From Gnomoniopsis sp. IMI 355080 (Eukaryota > Ascomycota > Sordariomycetes > Diaporthales > Gnomoniaceae), in the NCBI GenBank assembly GCA_027946555.1, contig JAPEVC010000267.1, forward strand, positions 1-45,467: 45,467 bases of DNA, written 5' to 3'. This document shows, piece by piece, positions 33,608 through 43,773 of the stretch (within the stretch, counting starts at the first letter, position 1; every line of letters starts with the position of its first letter). A program made the translations under genes and the position numbers. The notes beneath the pieces were generated by a model. That model saw nothing but the letters and a program-made list of their open reading frames with translations. It was not told the origin of the DNA and searched no databases.

Positions 33608-33939
33608 CTTGAACGTATCCGTAGCACACTGCCACGAAGGTGAACGGACGCTTGATATGTTAGATGAGGTTGCATAGGTGACGTCTTGCCTGTCGCTGTG
33701 ATATCTGGGGCGGGCGTAACTTGCAGGCGCTAGACAGGCTCGGCACGGGCCCGCGCCGATGTGGGTCCTGGCTTCCGTCCGGCCTCAACGTCCGCCGCCG
33801 ATCAGTTCTTCCGTCTTCTTACTGCCGGACTTCCTAGGCGCTTTGAGAAGTTCGGGTGGTGGGCAGATGAAGCATACAAATAAACGAATACATTAGGCAA
33901 ACTCGGACAACTCATCTTGTCCATGATCGATCACAAGAC
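33608..33939. promoter_or_regulatory. Shared divergent promoter, AP-3 beta and unknown gene
   Basis: Only 332 bp separate the AP-3 beta ATG (33607, minus) from the ATG of the unknown gene (33940, plus), so both promoters must be inside or overlap. An out-of-frame ATG at 33923 precedes the plus-strand start and would open an overlapping ORF if it is in the transcript. Confidence 0.55.
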
Positions 33940-34692
33940 ATGTCACGATCACCACTCATACTCTCACCAGCTCTCCCTTCGGAGCTGCTCACTTACATTG
34001 TTCAGTACGAATCACACCCTACCACGCTGCTCATATGCTGCTCTCGTGCCGAGTTTGTATCCAATCTCGTCTCGGACGTACAGGACTCACTAGCTCGCCC
34101 AGACGACGATAATGGGCCTTCTTCACCTAATGCAGCATCAACGCTTCTCTCCTCGCCACTCTACCAGGTCGCTATAGCCCGGCACATCCGCATGGTCTTC
34201 ATACCCACAGTCTCACACCTACGCGCCTATCTCTCGGTCTTCAATCTGGCTGATTCCAAGATCCCGCCCCCGCCGAACAATGTCTCGGGCACTGGCGAGA
34301 GACAACCGCTGTTGCTGGTTTATGGATTTCTGGGGTTGCATCGCGACACCAGCGAGTGGAGTGCGCAGGGTATCTCTGCTACGGCAGCAGCGCTTGTTGA
34401 GGCGGCGAGGAAGAACGGGTTTGGAGCGGTAGTGGTCGATGCTCCATCGACTGCCCTTGGCAAAGATGACGGCATTGTTGATGAGGATGCTGTCAGCAGG
34501 ACTCAGCGGACGATGTTGGAGGAAGAGGTGCCGCTTTTGAGTGCGAGCGGTGTCAGGGCTGGTGCCGATTTTGAAGACGCAGCTTGGACAGGGCGAAGGG
34601 TATCGGTTGATAGGGTGCTGGGACGGTGGTTTCAGCACAAGGAGGGTGACTGGTCAAAGAAATCAAGAGAGTCAAAAGAAACCGTATCATGA
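33940..34692 (+). CDS. Conserved-looking fungal protein, possible degenerate RecA-like fold
   Basis: Single-exon gene of 250 residues; I do not recognise a named family. Visible blocks are SPALPSELLTYIVQYESHPT followed by TLLICCSRAEFVSNLVSDV, then HIRMVFIPTVSHLRAYLSVF, then PLLLVYGFLGLHRDTSEWSA, a helix GISATAAALVEAARKNGF and strand GAVVVDAP, and finally RRVSVDRVLGRWFQHKEGDW. The alternation of hydrophobic strands with helices, and the closing RxxxxRVLGRW strand pair, recall a RecA/Rad51-paralogue-like core without a Walker A motif (as in Shu-complex or Elongator Elp4-6 proteins); this is inference. No signal peptide or membrane segment. The ATG at 33940 is the first in frame. Its end lies 196 bp from the convergent Nuf2 gene. 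Confidence 0.72.
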   Translation: MSRSPLILSPALPSELLTYIVQYESHPTTLLICCSRAEFVSNLVSDVQDSLARPDDDNGPSSPNAASTLLSSPLYQVAIARHIRMVFIPTVSHLRAYLSVFNLADSKIPPPPNNVSGTGERQPLLLVYGFLGLHRDTSEWSAQGISATAAALVEAARKNGFGAVVVDAPSTALGKDDGIVDEDAVSRTQRTMLEEEVPLLSASGVRAGADFEDAAWTGRRVSVDRVLGRWFQHKEGDWSKKSRESKETVS

Positions 34693-34888
34693 CCCTCACA
34701 GTCGCGCAGGGACAAGATGCGTGCTTGAAAGACCACGAGCTGGCCATGGTCTGTATCATTTCCAAGCTATATTTGAAAAGGCCAACCCACATCCTGAACC
34801 TGGACTCCACCCCGTGCTTGTAACTCTTGTCATGGTATCATAACGCCTGAGCCCTAATCATAAAACACAGAAACCAGAAAAGAGGTAT

Positions 34889-36369
34889 CTACTCTTCCGC
34901 CGGAATAGCTTGCTCCATCTCAGTTATATACAGCTTAATGTGAGCCTCCATCTTGAGATACTCGTCATGCGCATCATGCACCTCTTTCTCAATGGCGTCC
35001 TTGAGATCTTGCATCTATAATATGGTGTTAGCGTCCACATTGTGGTTCGGAACAGGGGCAGGTTGACCCGACTTACCTTCTTTTCGGTCTGCTCGATCCG
35101 CACTTTTCGTTTCTCAATATCATTGCCCTTCTCCCCGCGCTCCTGCTTGAGCATCCTGTGCACACCAGCGAGCTCCTCCATCTTCCTGTTGGCCTCTTGA
35201 GCCTTGGCATTCGCTTGCTCCCTAAGCTTCTCTGTCCGTTCGACCCATTTAGCCAACTGGCGCTGAAGTAGCGCTTCCGCCCGCTCGACATCCTGCACGT
35301 CCGTCCTTCGCTCCAGGAGGGCGTCCTTTTGTTTTGTCTTGCGCGCGTTTTCATCCTCCTCCTTTTGCAGTTCGCCCGCAATTTCATCCAGAAGCTTGAT
35401 GCACTGCGCCACGTCCGTCGACACCACCGTAAAAGAGTCGGTTGACGTCTGGAGTGCGCGCGCGCGGCGGTCGAGGGAGTCAATGTGTGCTTTGTCGGTG
35501 GCGAGGGTGTTGGACAGCTCGGTCAGGCTTGCTTGGAGGGAGGATGCGCTCTGTTGGACATAGGGCCGCAGCTTGGAGCTTTCCTGCCTGACGGCCAGCT
35601 TCTGTGCGGTCTTGTCCTCCAAGAGTTTGGTCATCTGGTTCTTCTTCATCTTAGCCTCCTCCATCTTGGCAGCCACCTGCTCTTGGTTCCTTCGCAGCTC
35701 AAGCAATTTCTTCTTGAGCGCCTCGTTGCGCTTCGTCTTCTCCGCCACTAACGCCTGCGTCTGATTGAGGTTTCCGTGCATCTCGTCGCGGCGCTCCTCC
35801 AGATCCTGGTTCTCTGCGTACAATACATCGATGCGCTTCTTTGTATCCTCTGCTTTCTTGAAATGTTCGTCGATAATCTCCGTCTGACTCTCGCGGAAGC
35901 GCACAAAGTTGATGAGGTGGCTGAAGATGTCCACCAGGCGCGCGTGGGTAGGGCGATACAAGTCAGCGAAGCTGAACTCATCGTCCTCCAGGCCGCACTT
36001 GAGCAGCAAGCGTCGCAGCGACACGTAGAAGCCCATCAGATCGGTAGTGTCGGGCGGGAAGCATTGATCACCGAGGTCCCCAGCAATGTCGCGGGCGGCG
36101 GCGCGCATGGCGGGGGCAACGGTGTCGCGGGTGGCATTGAGAAAGAACTCGCCAAACCATTCGAAGATTTTCTGGACCTGGTTCGCGCTGGGTTTCTGCA
36201 AGTCGGCGACGGTGAAAGGGATGCCGATGTCGATGATACAGCCCACGATCTCGTGGTCCGGGAGGCGCATGGCAGCCTTGGTCTCCTCGCGTTTGCTGCG
36301 CGCCGTGCGCTGATTGCGCGATTGCTGTTGCCCTGGTGGGATAATACTCATTCTGGGATTGTAGGCCAT
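34889..36369 (-). CDS. NUF2: Kinetochore protein Nuf2 (Ndc80 complex)
   Basis: Subunit of the Ndc80 complex linking kinetochores to spindle microtubules. Minus-strand exons 36369-35077 and 35014-34889 give 472 residues, a usual length. The N-terminal calponin-homology-type domain (about residues 25-160) shows MAYNPRMSIIPPG and LPDHEIVGCIIDIGIPFTVA, then LQKPSANQVQKIFEWFGEFF; KCGLEDDEFSFADLYRPTHA and LVDIFSHLINFVRFRESQTE close it. From about residue 165 to the end the protein is a nearly continuous charged coiled coil that pairs with Ndc80 in relatives. The second exon adds the tail MQDLKDAIEKEVHDAHDEYL with the stop at 34889. The chosen start MAYNPRMS fits the family; the frame extends seven residues upstream (MITVRVK). 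Confidence 0.93.
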
Positions 36370-39300
36370 CTTGACGCGTACGGTAATCAAAAAAGGGCTC
36401 GGAGTGGGCTGCGTGCGGTCGTGTATACAGGTTGGATTTCAAGACGCGGCCTTGCTCTTGTTCTCGTCATACCAAAGAAAACAATCCGTCCGCCTTTACA
36501 AGGGCTAGCGGGCCCTGCCGTTCTCGGCCCGGAGTTGGAACAGCAACGGGCCTCGCTCGTGGGGATTCTGTACCTAACTGGCCTTCATCCCTGCACCTGG
36601 ACTGTGCTGAGCCGCTTTGTTAGATCTCCACGAGCGAGTAATTCTTCGATGATCTTGGCAACGTTGCTCACAAAATCATATCATCATGTGGAAATAACAC
36701 GGACTCTACAGTCACCACAATACTGACTCAAGCAGCTACTTTGTATTCGATGAGTCTGTAATCATACTTCTGCCTCGCTACTACTCTACTATGCACCTAG
36801 GGACGAGCTTCTCTTCAGGCAGCATGGAAAAGCTTTCCGGAGACTTTTATCGGCTTCATGATTCTTGGCAGGGCAAGCCGAAGTTTATTGACGCAAAGCC
36901 TTGGGCGGGTGGGCAGGCTGGCTGGGTGGGGTGGGCACGCATCCACAAGAAGACCCAAGCGGGCGGGCAGGGGCACGAGTTTGAATTCTGAACACTCAGT
37001 AGTTGAGAGATTGGCGATCAGCCCTGCAGGCATTGCCGATCGTGACCTGTTACCAGAGTATTGAGTCCTGGTTTGAAACAAATACAACCCTCGGGGGGGC
37101 ATTTCTGCTTGTCGATCTTATAATAAGACAGCCAAGTATAATGAGCTAGCATGGAACACAACGGTCTTTGTGGCTTCTGGGCTTCAAGATCGTCCCTACC
37201 GGCCCTACCCACGGGCTCCGTCATTTGCCCAGCACAATTATTTGCCCCCTTTGACTCGCTCAACGCCGATGAATGAGTGGCTTCACCTGAAGAGATAAAA
37301 GCCCGCAATACCATCCGGACCATCAATGCCGGGGGCCTGCCACGCGAGCCAGACTTTCGCTACCGGGGGTTTCAAGTACTTGGTACTTGTTGGGTTCGAT
37401 ATGCACGAGGCGGAACTACCTTATTTTAAGTAACAATTCAGGGTCACTCTAGGCCATGAACCCCCAGGCGCAGCCGTTGCTCGCAGGGTACGTAGGTATG
37501 GGAAGGCTTCGTTATTACTTCCAGAAGCGCCAGCCTCGGTCGCCAAGGTGGGCTTCTGACAACCTGGGATCATCTTACCTGGAAGCCTGAGTAGCAGCAA
37601 TATGCATTCACTGGGGCGCTGGCGGTGCTGGGTCGCATGAGCGGGATCTGCTCGGGCGCCTGGCTGATCGTCCAGAGCATTGCAGCATGGCATGCGCTGA
37701 GCTAAGCCGGAATGTGGGTACGCCACCTTTTCAAAAGAAGATCCCACCCAATGGACCGGATACACGACTGTGATCCGCCGCCTGCCTACGAGTTTGGGAA
37801 AAAAGAGTTTTGTTGGACGGCCAAGACATGCAATCGTATACAATGTCCACTCACAAATTCCGGCAAATATCAGTAGATTCATTCGTTCATGCGACGGGGC
37901 GTCTTCGGCCGGGTGGCCTGGGGGATTAATACTATGTAGGTGGCTTACGATTGATTTCGATTCCCGGAACCCACTCACGGAGACGCTCGAAGCTCTCGTG
38001 TTCGCTCCCACGAATCATGGCCTTGATCATGGCCCTCTGGAAGCAGCCAGTAGGCTAAAAGACAATCTTGGGATATTGCGTAGTAGCTTTGAGTCGGCCA
38101 ATTGAACAGGCTTTGACATTTGCGCGAGGTCTGCTGATTCAGTAGTGTCCAGCCCACAGCAACTCAAGTCGGTCACGAAGGGCCGCATGGCGTTGTTCAC
38201 ATATGGCTGTATCACTGTCCATCGATGAAATGGGTGGAGTGCACCACGCGATGCCTCGCATGAGTGCGCCGCCATCTAACATCGAGCTTGTGGCTGACGT
38301 CGCGCACAACGGCCATGGGGCCTTGGCGGGTAGTGCTAAACATGTGCCATGTAGATCTTGAAAAGCTTAGAGCATTTACCTTGTGTCCTATCAACGGTCG
38401 AAAGCTAGTAGAGGTTTCTGTGCCGCAATCTAAATCGTCCTCTCTTGAGTAGTGTCGGGCTTTTGTCCGTTCGCGATATCAATGGCGGTGAGGATGGCGA
38501 GCGGTGCGTTTCCAAATGCCAAAGTGGCGTACACGGGGGGACTCATGCAATGCAGCTGGTACGTGGTCGCTCGACATCCTCGTCACGCACGCGAATGTCC
38601 ACCCGCAGCTTTCGCCTGCAGGGTCTATCGCAAACGTGGGTTCTCTGCACACCGTTCTGGTTTGGTTCATCTGATTTGTAGGGCAAAAGCTGAAGCAACC
38701 AGCATTCCTCTACCGAGACACGACACGCCTGGGCAGCTGGGCTAGGCTGGGCAAAGGGGGAGGAGGGGGGACCCAAAGATCTCGGGGTCAATTCAGGTGC
38801 ATTGGTGTGAGGTGACAGGTCTGCAAGCTTGCAACCCAGCCGCCGGCGGCCCGTTGGTCAGTCCAAACAATCACAACCCACTGACCCATTAGGAGTTGGG
38901 CTTACAAGAGAGATGACATCAATGTCGCATCCGCTTCGACCGAGCCCCGGTTTCTGACCAGCAGGGCTACTCGGAGGTATAGCTCGATATGAGCGCTGGC
39001 CGCGGACCCGGTCGCCGCCGGTGTGTGTGGCCAGACAGCCCGACAGCCTGACAGCCAAGCGAACTGGCGAGCCCACTTGAGGTGAAATCTAAAAGTCTGG
39101 ACTTGGTCTTGACTGCTAATAAGGGCGCCGGGGGGTCTGACTTGCTTGTTGGGAAGGGGAGCTAAAGAAAGTTCGAAGGGCACAGGTATCTTGAGGACCT
39201 GAAAAGTCAAATAGATGGTGGCATATTACTACCTAGGTATTAGTAGAAAGGTCTAAGATCTGCACCGTCCTCCCTTACTTGTGCTTAAACTGGATCTGGA

Positions 39301-39528
39301 TCTGGTATACTACCTGACAGTACAACTGAGGAATCTTGAGCGCGTTGTACTCCGTACTGCTAGCTGTCATCTTGACTGCTTGCTCGTTGTCGTTCGTGGC
39401 ATGCGTGCGTGCTTGCTTGCGCCCCCCCCCCCACTTTGGTTTGCTCTTTCAAGGTTTCTGTCCCTGTTTAGGGATTGGGTCCGGGCTCGAGGTTGAGATA
39501 GCTTGTTATTCCATCACATACCACATCA

Positions 39529-39545
39529 CATACGGAGTCCGTATG
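39529..39545. repeat. Inverted repeat CATACGGAGTCCGTATG
   Basis: Eight-base arms (CATACGGA / TCCGTATG) flank one base. The centre reads CGG-N3-CCG, a spacing compatible with Zn(II)2Cys6 transcription factors. Related CTCCGTA elements occur near 39350 and 39615. A binding role is only a possibility. Confidence 0.5.
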
Positions 39546-41116
39546 CTTTCGGTAATCGTGAACTACTTGGCCCTAGAAATGTCGTGCCGCTCGGCGGACT
39601 TATTCTCCTTGCTCCGTATTCATGAGATACGAGTGTCTACTATGCTCCGACCCAGGCAGCCAGGCTGAGTATTCTCAACGAGCACTCGGGAGAAACGAAC
39701 GGCCACGTGCTTGATTACAGAGGGCATGATGTTGATGCAGACCATGTTTGAGAAGCTCCCTCGTCCAGACTACTGCATAGGACATACCATAGCACGCGGT
39801 GCATCAGGTACCTAGTACTGCAAGTAATACTACTGTGTAATAAGTAGTAAGATCGTAGCCTGCCTCACACGAAAAGCTCCACTCTTTTGCCCTCGATTCG
39901 CCAGTCATGGCTCGAATCTTGTCAAGGGGCAGGCACGCCTCTTTCGGGGTAGCTGCATGTCACTCTTCTCTGCTAGTGCTAAATCGGTATTAGTTCTATA
40001 TTATTGTATAGCCCTTGCTTCGCGGACCAGCAGGGAATGGGAGAAGCACTGACACCTTTTCCAAGGCATCGCATCGCTAGCAGTACCCTTCACAACGTCA
40101 CCTTTCTTTTCTTTTTTGGTCCTTGAGGGTTGAAAAGGTACCAGACTGCCAGGTGAGATTTCTTGGTAGGGTTACATTTCAAGGTTGGCGGCATGCAGCC
40201 TTTTTTTTCTTCTTTTCCTCTTGACTTCTGTTACAGCAGATACATCATTCAAACGCATTCCCCTGCCAGGAACCGGCCTGTTCTCTCGCCACACAAAACG
40301 TCTCTGTTTTTAGCCACCCGACCAGCCGATCTGCATCTTTCTTCTCATCCGTTGCCATTATCCTCAGGGGTTTGCATCCCACCCTCACTGCCTCACTGCC
40401 TCACAGTACAGGCCTTTCCTTTCCTTCCCTCAGACTGGCTATCTGGCCTGGCTGCCCTGGGAGATCCTGTGCCCCCCATCATATCTTCTCCCACCCACAC
40501 TAACTCACTTCATTAATAATACCTACCGAGCAAGAAAGGTGACAGCCGCATGACACGACAGCAGCACCAGCAGCAGCACCAGCACGTTGCACAGCTTCGG
40601 AGGTCCAATTTATCACACGAGATATAGACAAGACATCCCATTGTACCTGCATTGACCAGGTTCCACAAGTCGTAGCTTGTCTACCAACGCCGTGCCAGCC
40701 CGCACGTTCTTGGCTGCCTCATCACAGCAAAGTCACCGGATCAAATCAAGCCACGCTTGCTGTAAGGCTCTTCGCCACCCGTCCAGTGCAATAAGAACGT
40801 TGCACACGTGCAGTCTTGCGCAGTACGGTAGAGCCTGTATCTGTGCATGTGCATGTGTGTGCCTGTGCCTTTACACACTCGCGTCCCCACAACCCGACTC
40901 ATAAAAACATCCAATTGCCCCCGACACTCACTTCGTCGCGACAACACATACCTACATCTCAAGCCACCTGCGCAACTTGATTGCATTGACTCTCATTCAA
41001 TCATTTTCGTCAAGATCCACGCACACCTATCAAGGGTATTTCTTTTTTGATATATACTCTCAGCCACCCCGGTATCTTTGCATCACACAAACTTCCTTTG
41101 GACCCACTGCCAGCAA

Positions 41117-41131
41117 ATGAGCGACATCTAG
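41117..41131 (+). promoter_or_regulatory. Short upstream ORF (4 codons)
   Basis: ATG AGC GAC ATC TAG in the leader of the basic unknown, 186 nt before the main ATG. It matters only if transcription starts upstream of it; the long C/T-rich tract before it makes that plausible. Confidence 0.45.
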
Positions 41132-41157
41132 CCTTCACAGCATCGTCCACCATCAGA

Positions 41158-41232
41158 ATGACTTCGCTCTCGCCATCCAGCTCGTCGCAATACCGCCTTC
41201 AACAGCTGAACGGACAATTTGATCTATCTTAA
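41158..41232 (+). promoter_or_regulatory. Upstream ORF of 24 codons
   Basis: An ATG at 41158 opens a frame ending at TAA 41230-41232, 84 nt before the main ATG. The peptide is Ser-rich at the start, then reads YRLQQLNGQFDLS. It is in a different frame from the main protein and has no GT donor before the stop, so it is not an obvious missed exon. It could dampen translation of the main frame. Confidence 0.5.
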
Positions 41233-41316
41233 CCCAAGATCGCTGCGTACCACCCTTGGGTGCCAATCCATAAGGGCCCGTCAGGGCGTTTGCTCGGCAC
41301 CCGCACAGATCGCACC

Positions 41317-43773
41317 ATGGCTGTCTGGCCATTCCGCCGGAAGAGCCGCAGGAAGAGACCCCGGAGCGACATCCAGGCTGACCTTGAACCCACTCTCCGG
41401 GACACCCCCGAAGACCTGGCGCAGGCTCGTGCGCGCAGGAACACAGATGCCGCCCCTCAAACTCTGCCCACCGCGCCAGCCAAGCGACAACCAAATAAAT
41501 TACAACGCCGGGAGCGAAGCTACAGCTTTGAGAGAGGTAGAGAGGATGCCCTGGCAATCGAACGTCGGAAGACTAGTCGGAAAAGGAGAAATGGGACCCT
41601 TGCTCAGGGTCTGGTGGATCCCCGTGTCCACCCTCGTCCTCGTTCAAAAGACCCCGACCCCCCCAATGCCACCCTTCCTCATCCTGATCACGACACCTTT
41701 CTTAGGATGCCCACCCTCCACCACAAGCGCAATGCTGAGCACATGGCGCACAAGAAATTGAGCAAGCGGAGGAAGGCCGATCATGCTCGTGAAGCTGAGA
41801 TCAGGGCCATGAGCAGCTTTGAGCCCACGAGGCCGACCGCTGAAACATGGCCCTCTGGGCGACCGACGAGAAGAGACACCAGGAGAGCGGGAACAGCCCT
41901 CGGCTTGGGCTTTCGTCGTTCTTTTGACAGAGAGAACCCAGGCTCGGACATATCATTGCCGCTCCCTGACAGTATTGATTCGAATATGTCCTCGGACTCG
42001 GAGCAAGTGTCTTACAAGGTATCGACATTCGAGGCACTGGCTCCTCGGCCGACCTTACGATACACTGTTCACCCGCGACAATACAGCCCACCACCAGAAC
42101 GACCCAATCGACACATGTCAGTTCGGAATAGGCTGTCGGAGAAGCGGCCAATTCCTGAGGCTACCCTCAAAGCCCACAAGCGTATCGACGATCTTGCAGA
42201 TGACCTTACTGCTAGTGACCTGCGAGAGTTGATGGAGCGCGATGGTCGGAGAAGAGCGAGGAAGCAAGTCAAAGAGCAGGAGAGAATGGAGCGAAGGCTA
42301 GCAAGGAGAGCAGAGAAGGAAAAGGCTGCTGAGAGGGAAGGACGATACTCGCCACCAAATCTGGAAAGAGGTGTCCTAGGCCGCGAATTGGGCTTAGGCA
42401 TTGATCCAGAGTCTGCCATTGTCACCTCATCGACGCCAAGAGTATCGCCCAAGTCCTCTCAAAGATCTTCACCCGCTCCACCGTCCAAGCAGTCGGGCAA
42501 ACGCTCTGCGGAGGAAATGGACGGCGATGACGAGGAGGTTGAAGACCATGCCGCGCAAGGCCCTATTGAACATTTCCACAGGACTGATAGTGTTCCTCTG
42601 GACAATGCATCCTTGGAAGCAGTTCATGAAGACCCGCCGCCACCACGCACACGAAGCCCCCGGAAGAAGATCATCCTCATGCCGCGGTCATCGCGCTCAA
42701 GGTCACCGCCGCCGCCGCCAGTCGTGCCATCCAAAACCGAGTCCCCAATCTTCAGGAACAACTCGGAAGGAAGCATCAAAAGATTTAGAAGGTCTTGGAG
42801 CAATTTGTTCCGATGGGGCTCTAGGAAGCGCAAGAACGGGCCATCATCCTTCTCCAATACCTCGCGGGATTCCATGCCCAGTCATCAGGGACCACCGATG
42901 GCTGATCCCATTCCGGCTGCCCTCACTCGCAAACTGAGCAGCAATGTTCCAAAGAGGACCTTATCCCGATTCCGCGAGGATCTTCCAGAGTTGCCTCTGT
43001 CGCCTCCACAGTCCAGGGATACTTCTCCCGAGCTCGAACAAATCCCGTCCGCAATCATGGAACAGGATTCCCCAGAGCTTGGTACAGATATGGATATGGA
43101 CGATACAATTCCGAAGCGACGAGATACGCCCATGTCTCCCGAGGATTTGATGGGTCGAGCCCCCTCAAGCATGCCGACAAGCGTTGATCCCTCACCTGAA
43201 CCGGTCCCGATATCCTTGGGCTCGGTAGACTCTGAAGGCGCTTGGTTTGGTACCAAAAAGAAAACTGCAGGTCGACCTTCGATCCCCACTCCCTTGACCC
43301 CGCCTCAACGACCAGTCTCTATGAGCACATTCGACTCGCATCATGACCCCGACCTCCCAACAGAGTATGTCGCCGATGATGACGCTTCAGACTTTGATGA
43401 TGACGCTTCGTTATCACGTTTCGCCCATCAACGAAGCTCGAATTCTCATATATCGCATGCGCGCGCTTCGTCCGATGCATCTGACGACGCTCGCTGGGGT
43501 GTAGTAGGAGGCCATACTCCAAACGTGGTGGAGCCAGGCGAGAGAGACTTCATCAAGAGTCGTGAGGGCCTACTGAACACATTCTCGGACGATGGCCATG
43601 ATAGCGAATTGGCTGACGTCGACACCCACTTCGTGATTGGCAAGGATAACAAAGAGAATGGGCTCCTCGTTGCGAACAATGCTGTTCGTCACTCCAAAGG
43701 GAGCGTGAAGGTCATGGACGTGACCCCACGGACTTCAGTGGATACGAGAAGAATGTCGGCTACTATTGCATGA
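41317..43773 (+). CDS. Basic, serine/proline-rich fungal protein of unknown function
   Basis: Single-exon gene of 818 residues. The start is in a good context (CACCATGG) and gives MAVWPFRRKSRRKRPRSD, a strongly basic head typical of a conserved ascomycete family of unknown role. Further conserved-looking blocks: LQRRERSYSFERGRED, MPTLHHKRNAEHMAHKKLSK, GTALGLGFRRSFDRE, DISLPLPDSIDSNMSSDSEQ, ALAPRPTLRY, PIPEATLKAHKRIDDLADDL with ASDLRELMERDGRR (helical, charged), and LERGVLGRELGLGIDPESAI. The centre has basic Ser-Arg stretches (SRSRSPPPPP; SIKRFRRSWSNLFRWGSRKR) that may bind phospholipid or nucleic acid or be nuclear-localisation signals. The C-terminal third is acidic and SP/TP-rich (SRDTSPELEQ, DTPMSPEDL), suggesting phospho-regulation. 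No catalytic domain or membrane segment is visible. A longer frame reaches back to 41260 but has no good start. Two uORFs precede it. Confidence 0.85.
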   Translation: MAVWPFRRKSRRKRPRSDIQADLEPTLRDTPEDLAQARARRNTDAAPQTLPTAPAKRQPNKLQRRERSYSFERGREDALAIERRKTSRKRRNGTLAQGLVDPRVHPRPRSKDPDPPNATLPHPDHDTFLRMPTLHHKRNAEHMAHKKLSKRRKADHAREAEIRAMSSFEPTRPTAETWPSGRPTRRDTRRAGTALGLGFRRSFDRENPGSDISLPLPDSIDSNMSSDSEQVSYKVSTFEALAPRPTLRYTVHPRQYSPPPERPNRHMSVRNRLSEKRPIPEATLKAHKRIDDLADDLTASDLRELMERDGRRRARKQVKEQERMERRLARRAEKEKAAEREGRYSPPNLERGVLGRELGLGIDPESAIVTSSTPRVSPKSSQRSSPAPPSKQSGKRSAEEMDGDDEEVEDHAAQGPIEHFHRTDSVPLDNASLEAVHEDPPPPRTRSPRKKIILMPRSSRSRSPPPPPVVPSKTESPIFRNNSEGSIKRFRRSWSNLFRWGSRKRKNGPSSFSNTSRDSMPSHQGPPMADPIPAALTRKLSSNVPKRTLSRFREDLPELPLSPPQSRDTSPELEQIPSAIMEQDSPELGTDMDMDDTIPKRRDTPMSPEDLMGRAPSSMPTSVDPSPEPVPISLGSVDSEGAWFGTKKKTAGRPSIPTPLTPPQRPVSMSTFDSHHDPDLPTEYVADDDASDFDDDASLSRFAHQRSSNSHISHARASSDASDDARWGVVGGHTPNVVEPGERDFIKSREGLLNTFSDDGHDSELADVDTHFVIGKDNKENGLLVANNAVRHSKGSVKVMDVTPRTSVDTRRMSATIA

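Larger units (their letters stand above)
36370..41316. other. 4.9 kb gene-free region between Nuf2 and the basic unknown
   Basis: The longest stretch without a gene. Open frames stay below 200 codons (longest 37421-38011, minus) and resemble nothing. Visible structure: an 11-C run at 39422-39432, a TACCTAGGTA palindrome at 39230-39239, an inverted repeat at 39529-39545 containing CGG-AGT-CCG, CAGCAC repeats near 40560 and TG-rich sequence near 40840. From about 40160 to 41316 it is C/T-rich with poly-T tracts, which looks like a long promoter and 5' leader of the downstream gene. Confidence 0.5.

Noticed and set aside
13906..36369. A cell-cycle gene cluster (Whi5-like, Hst4, Nuf2)
   Set aside because: The three genes are 7-20 kb apart with unrelated genes between. 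Shared theme alone is no evidence for linkage.
37421..38011. 196-codon minus-strand frame in the 4.9 kb gap
   Set aside because: No domain, no repeats of conserved residues and no supporting promoter context; most likely a chance frame.
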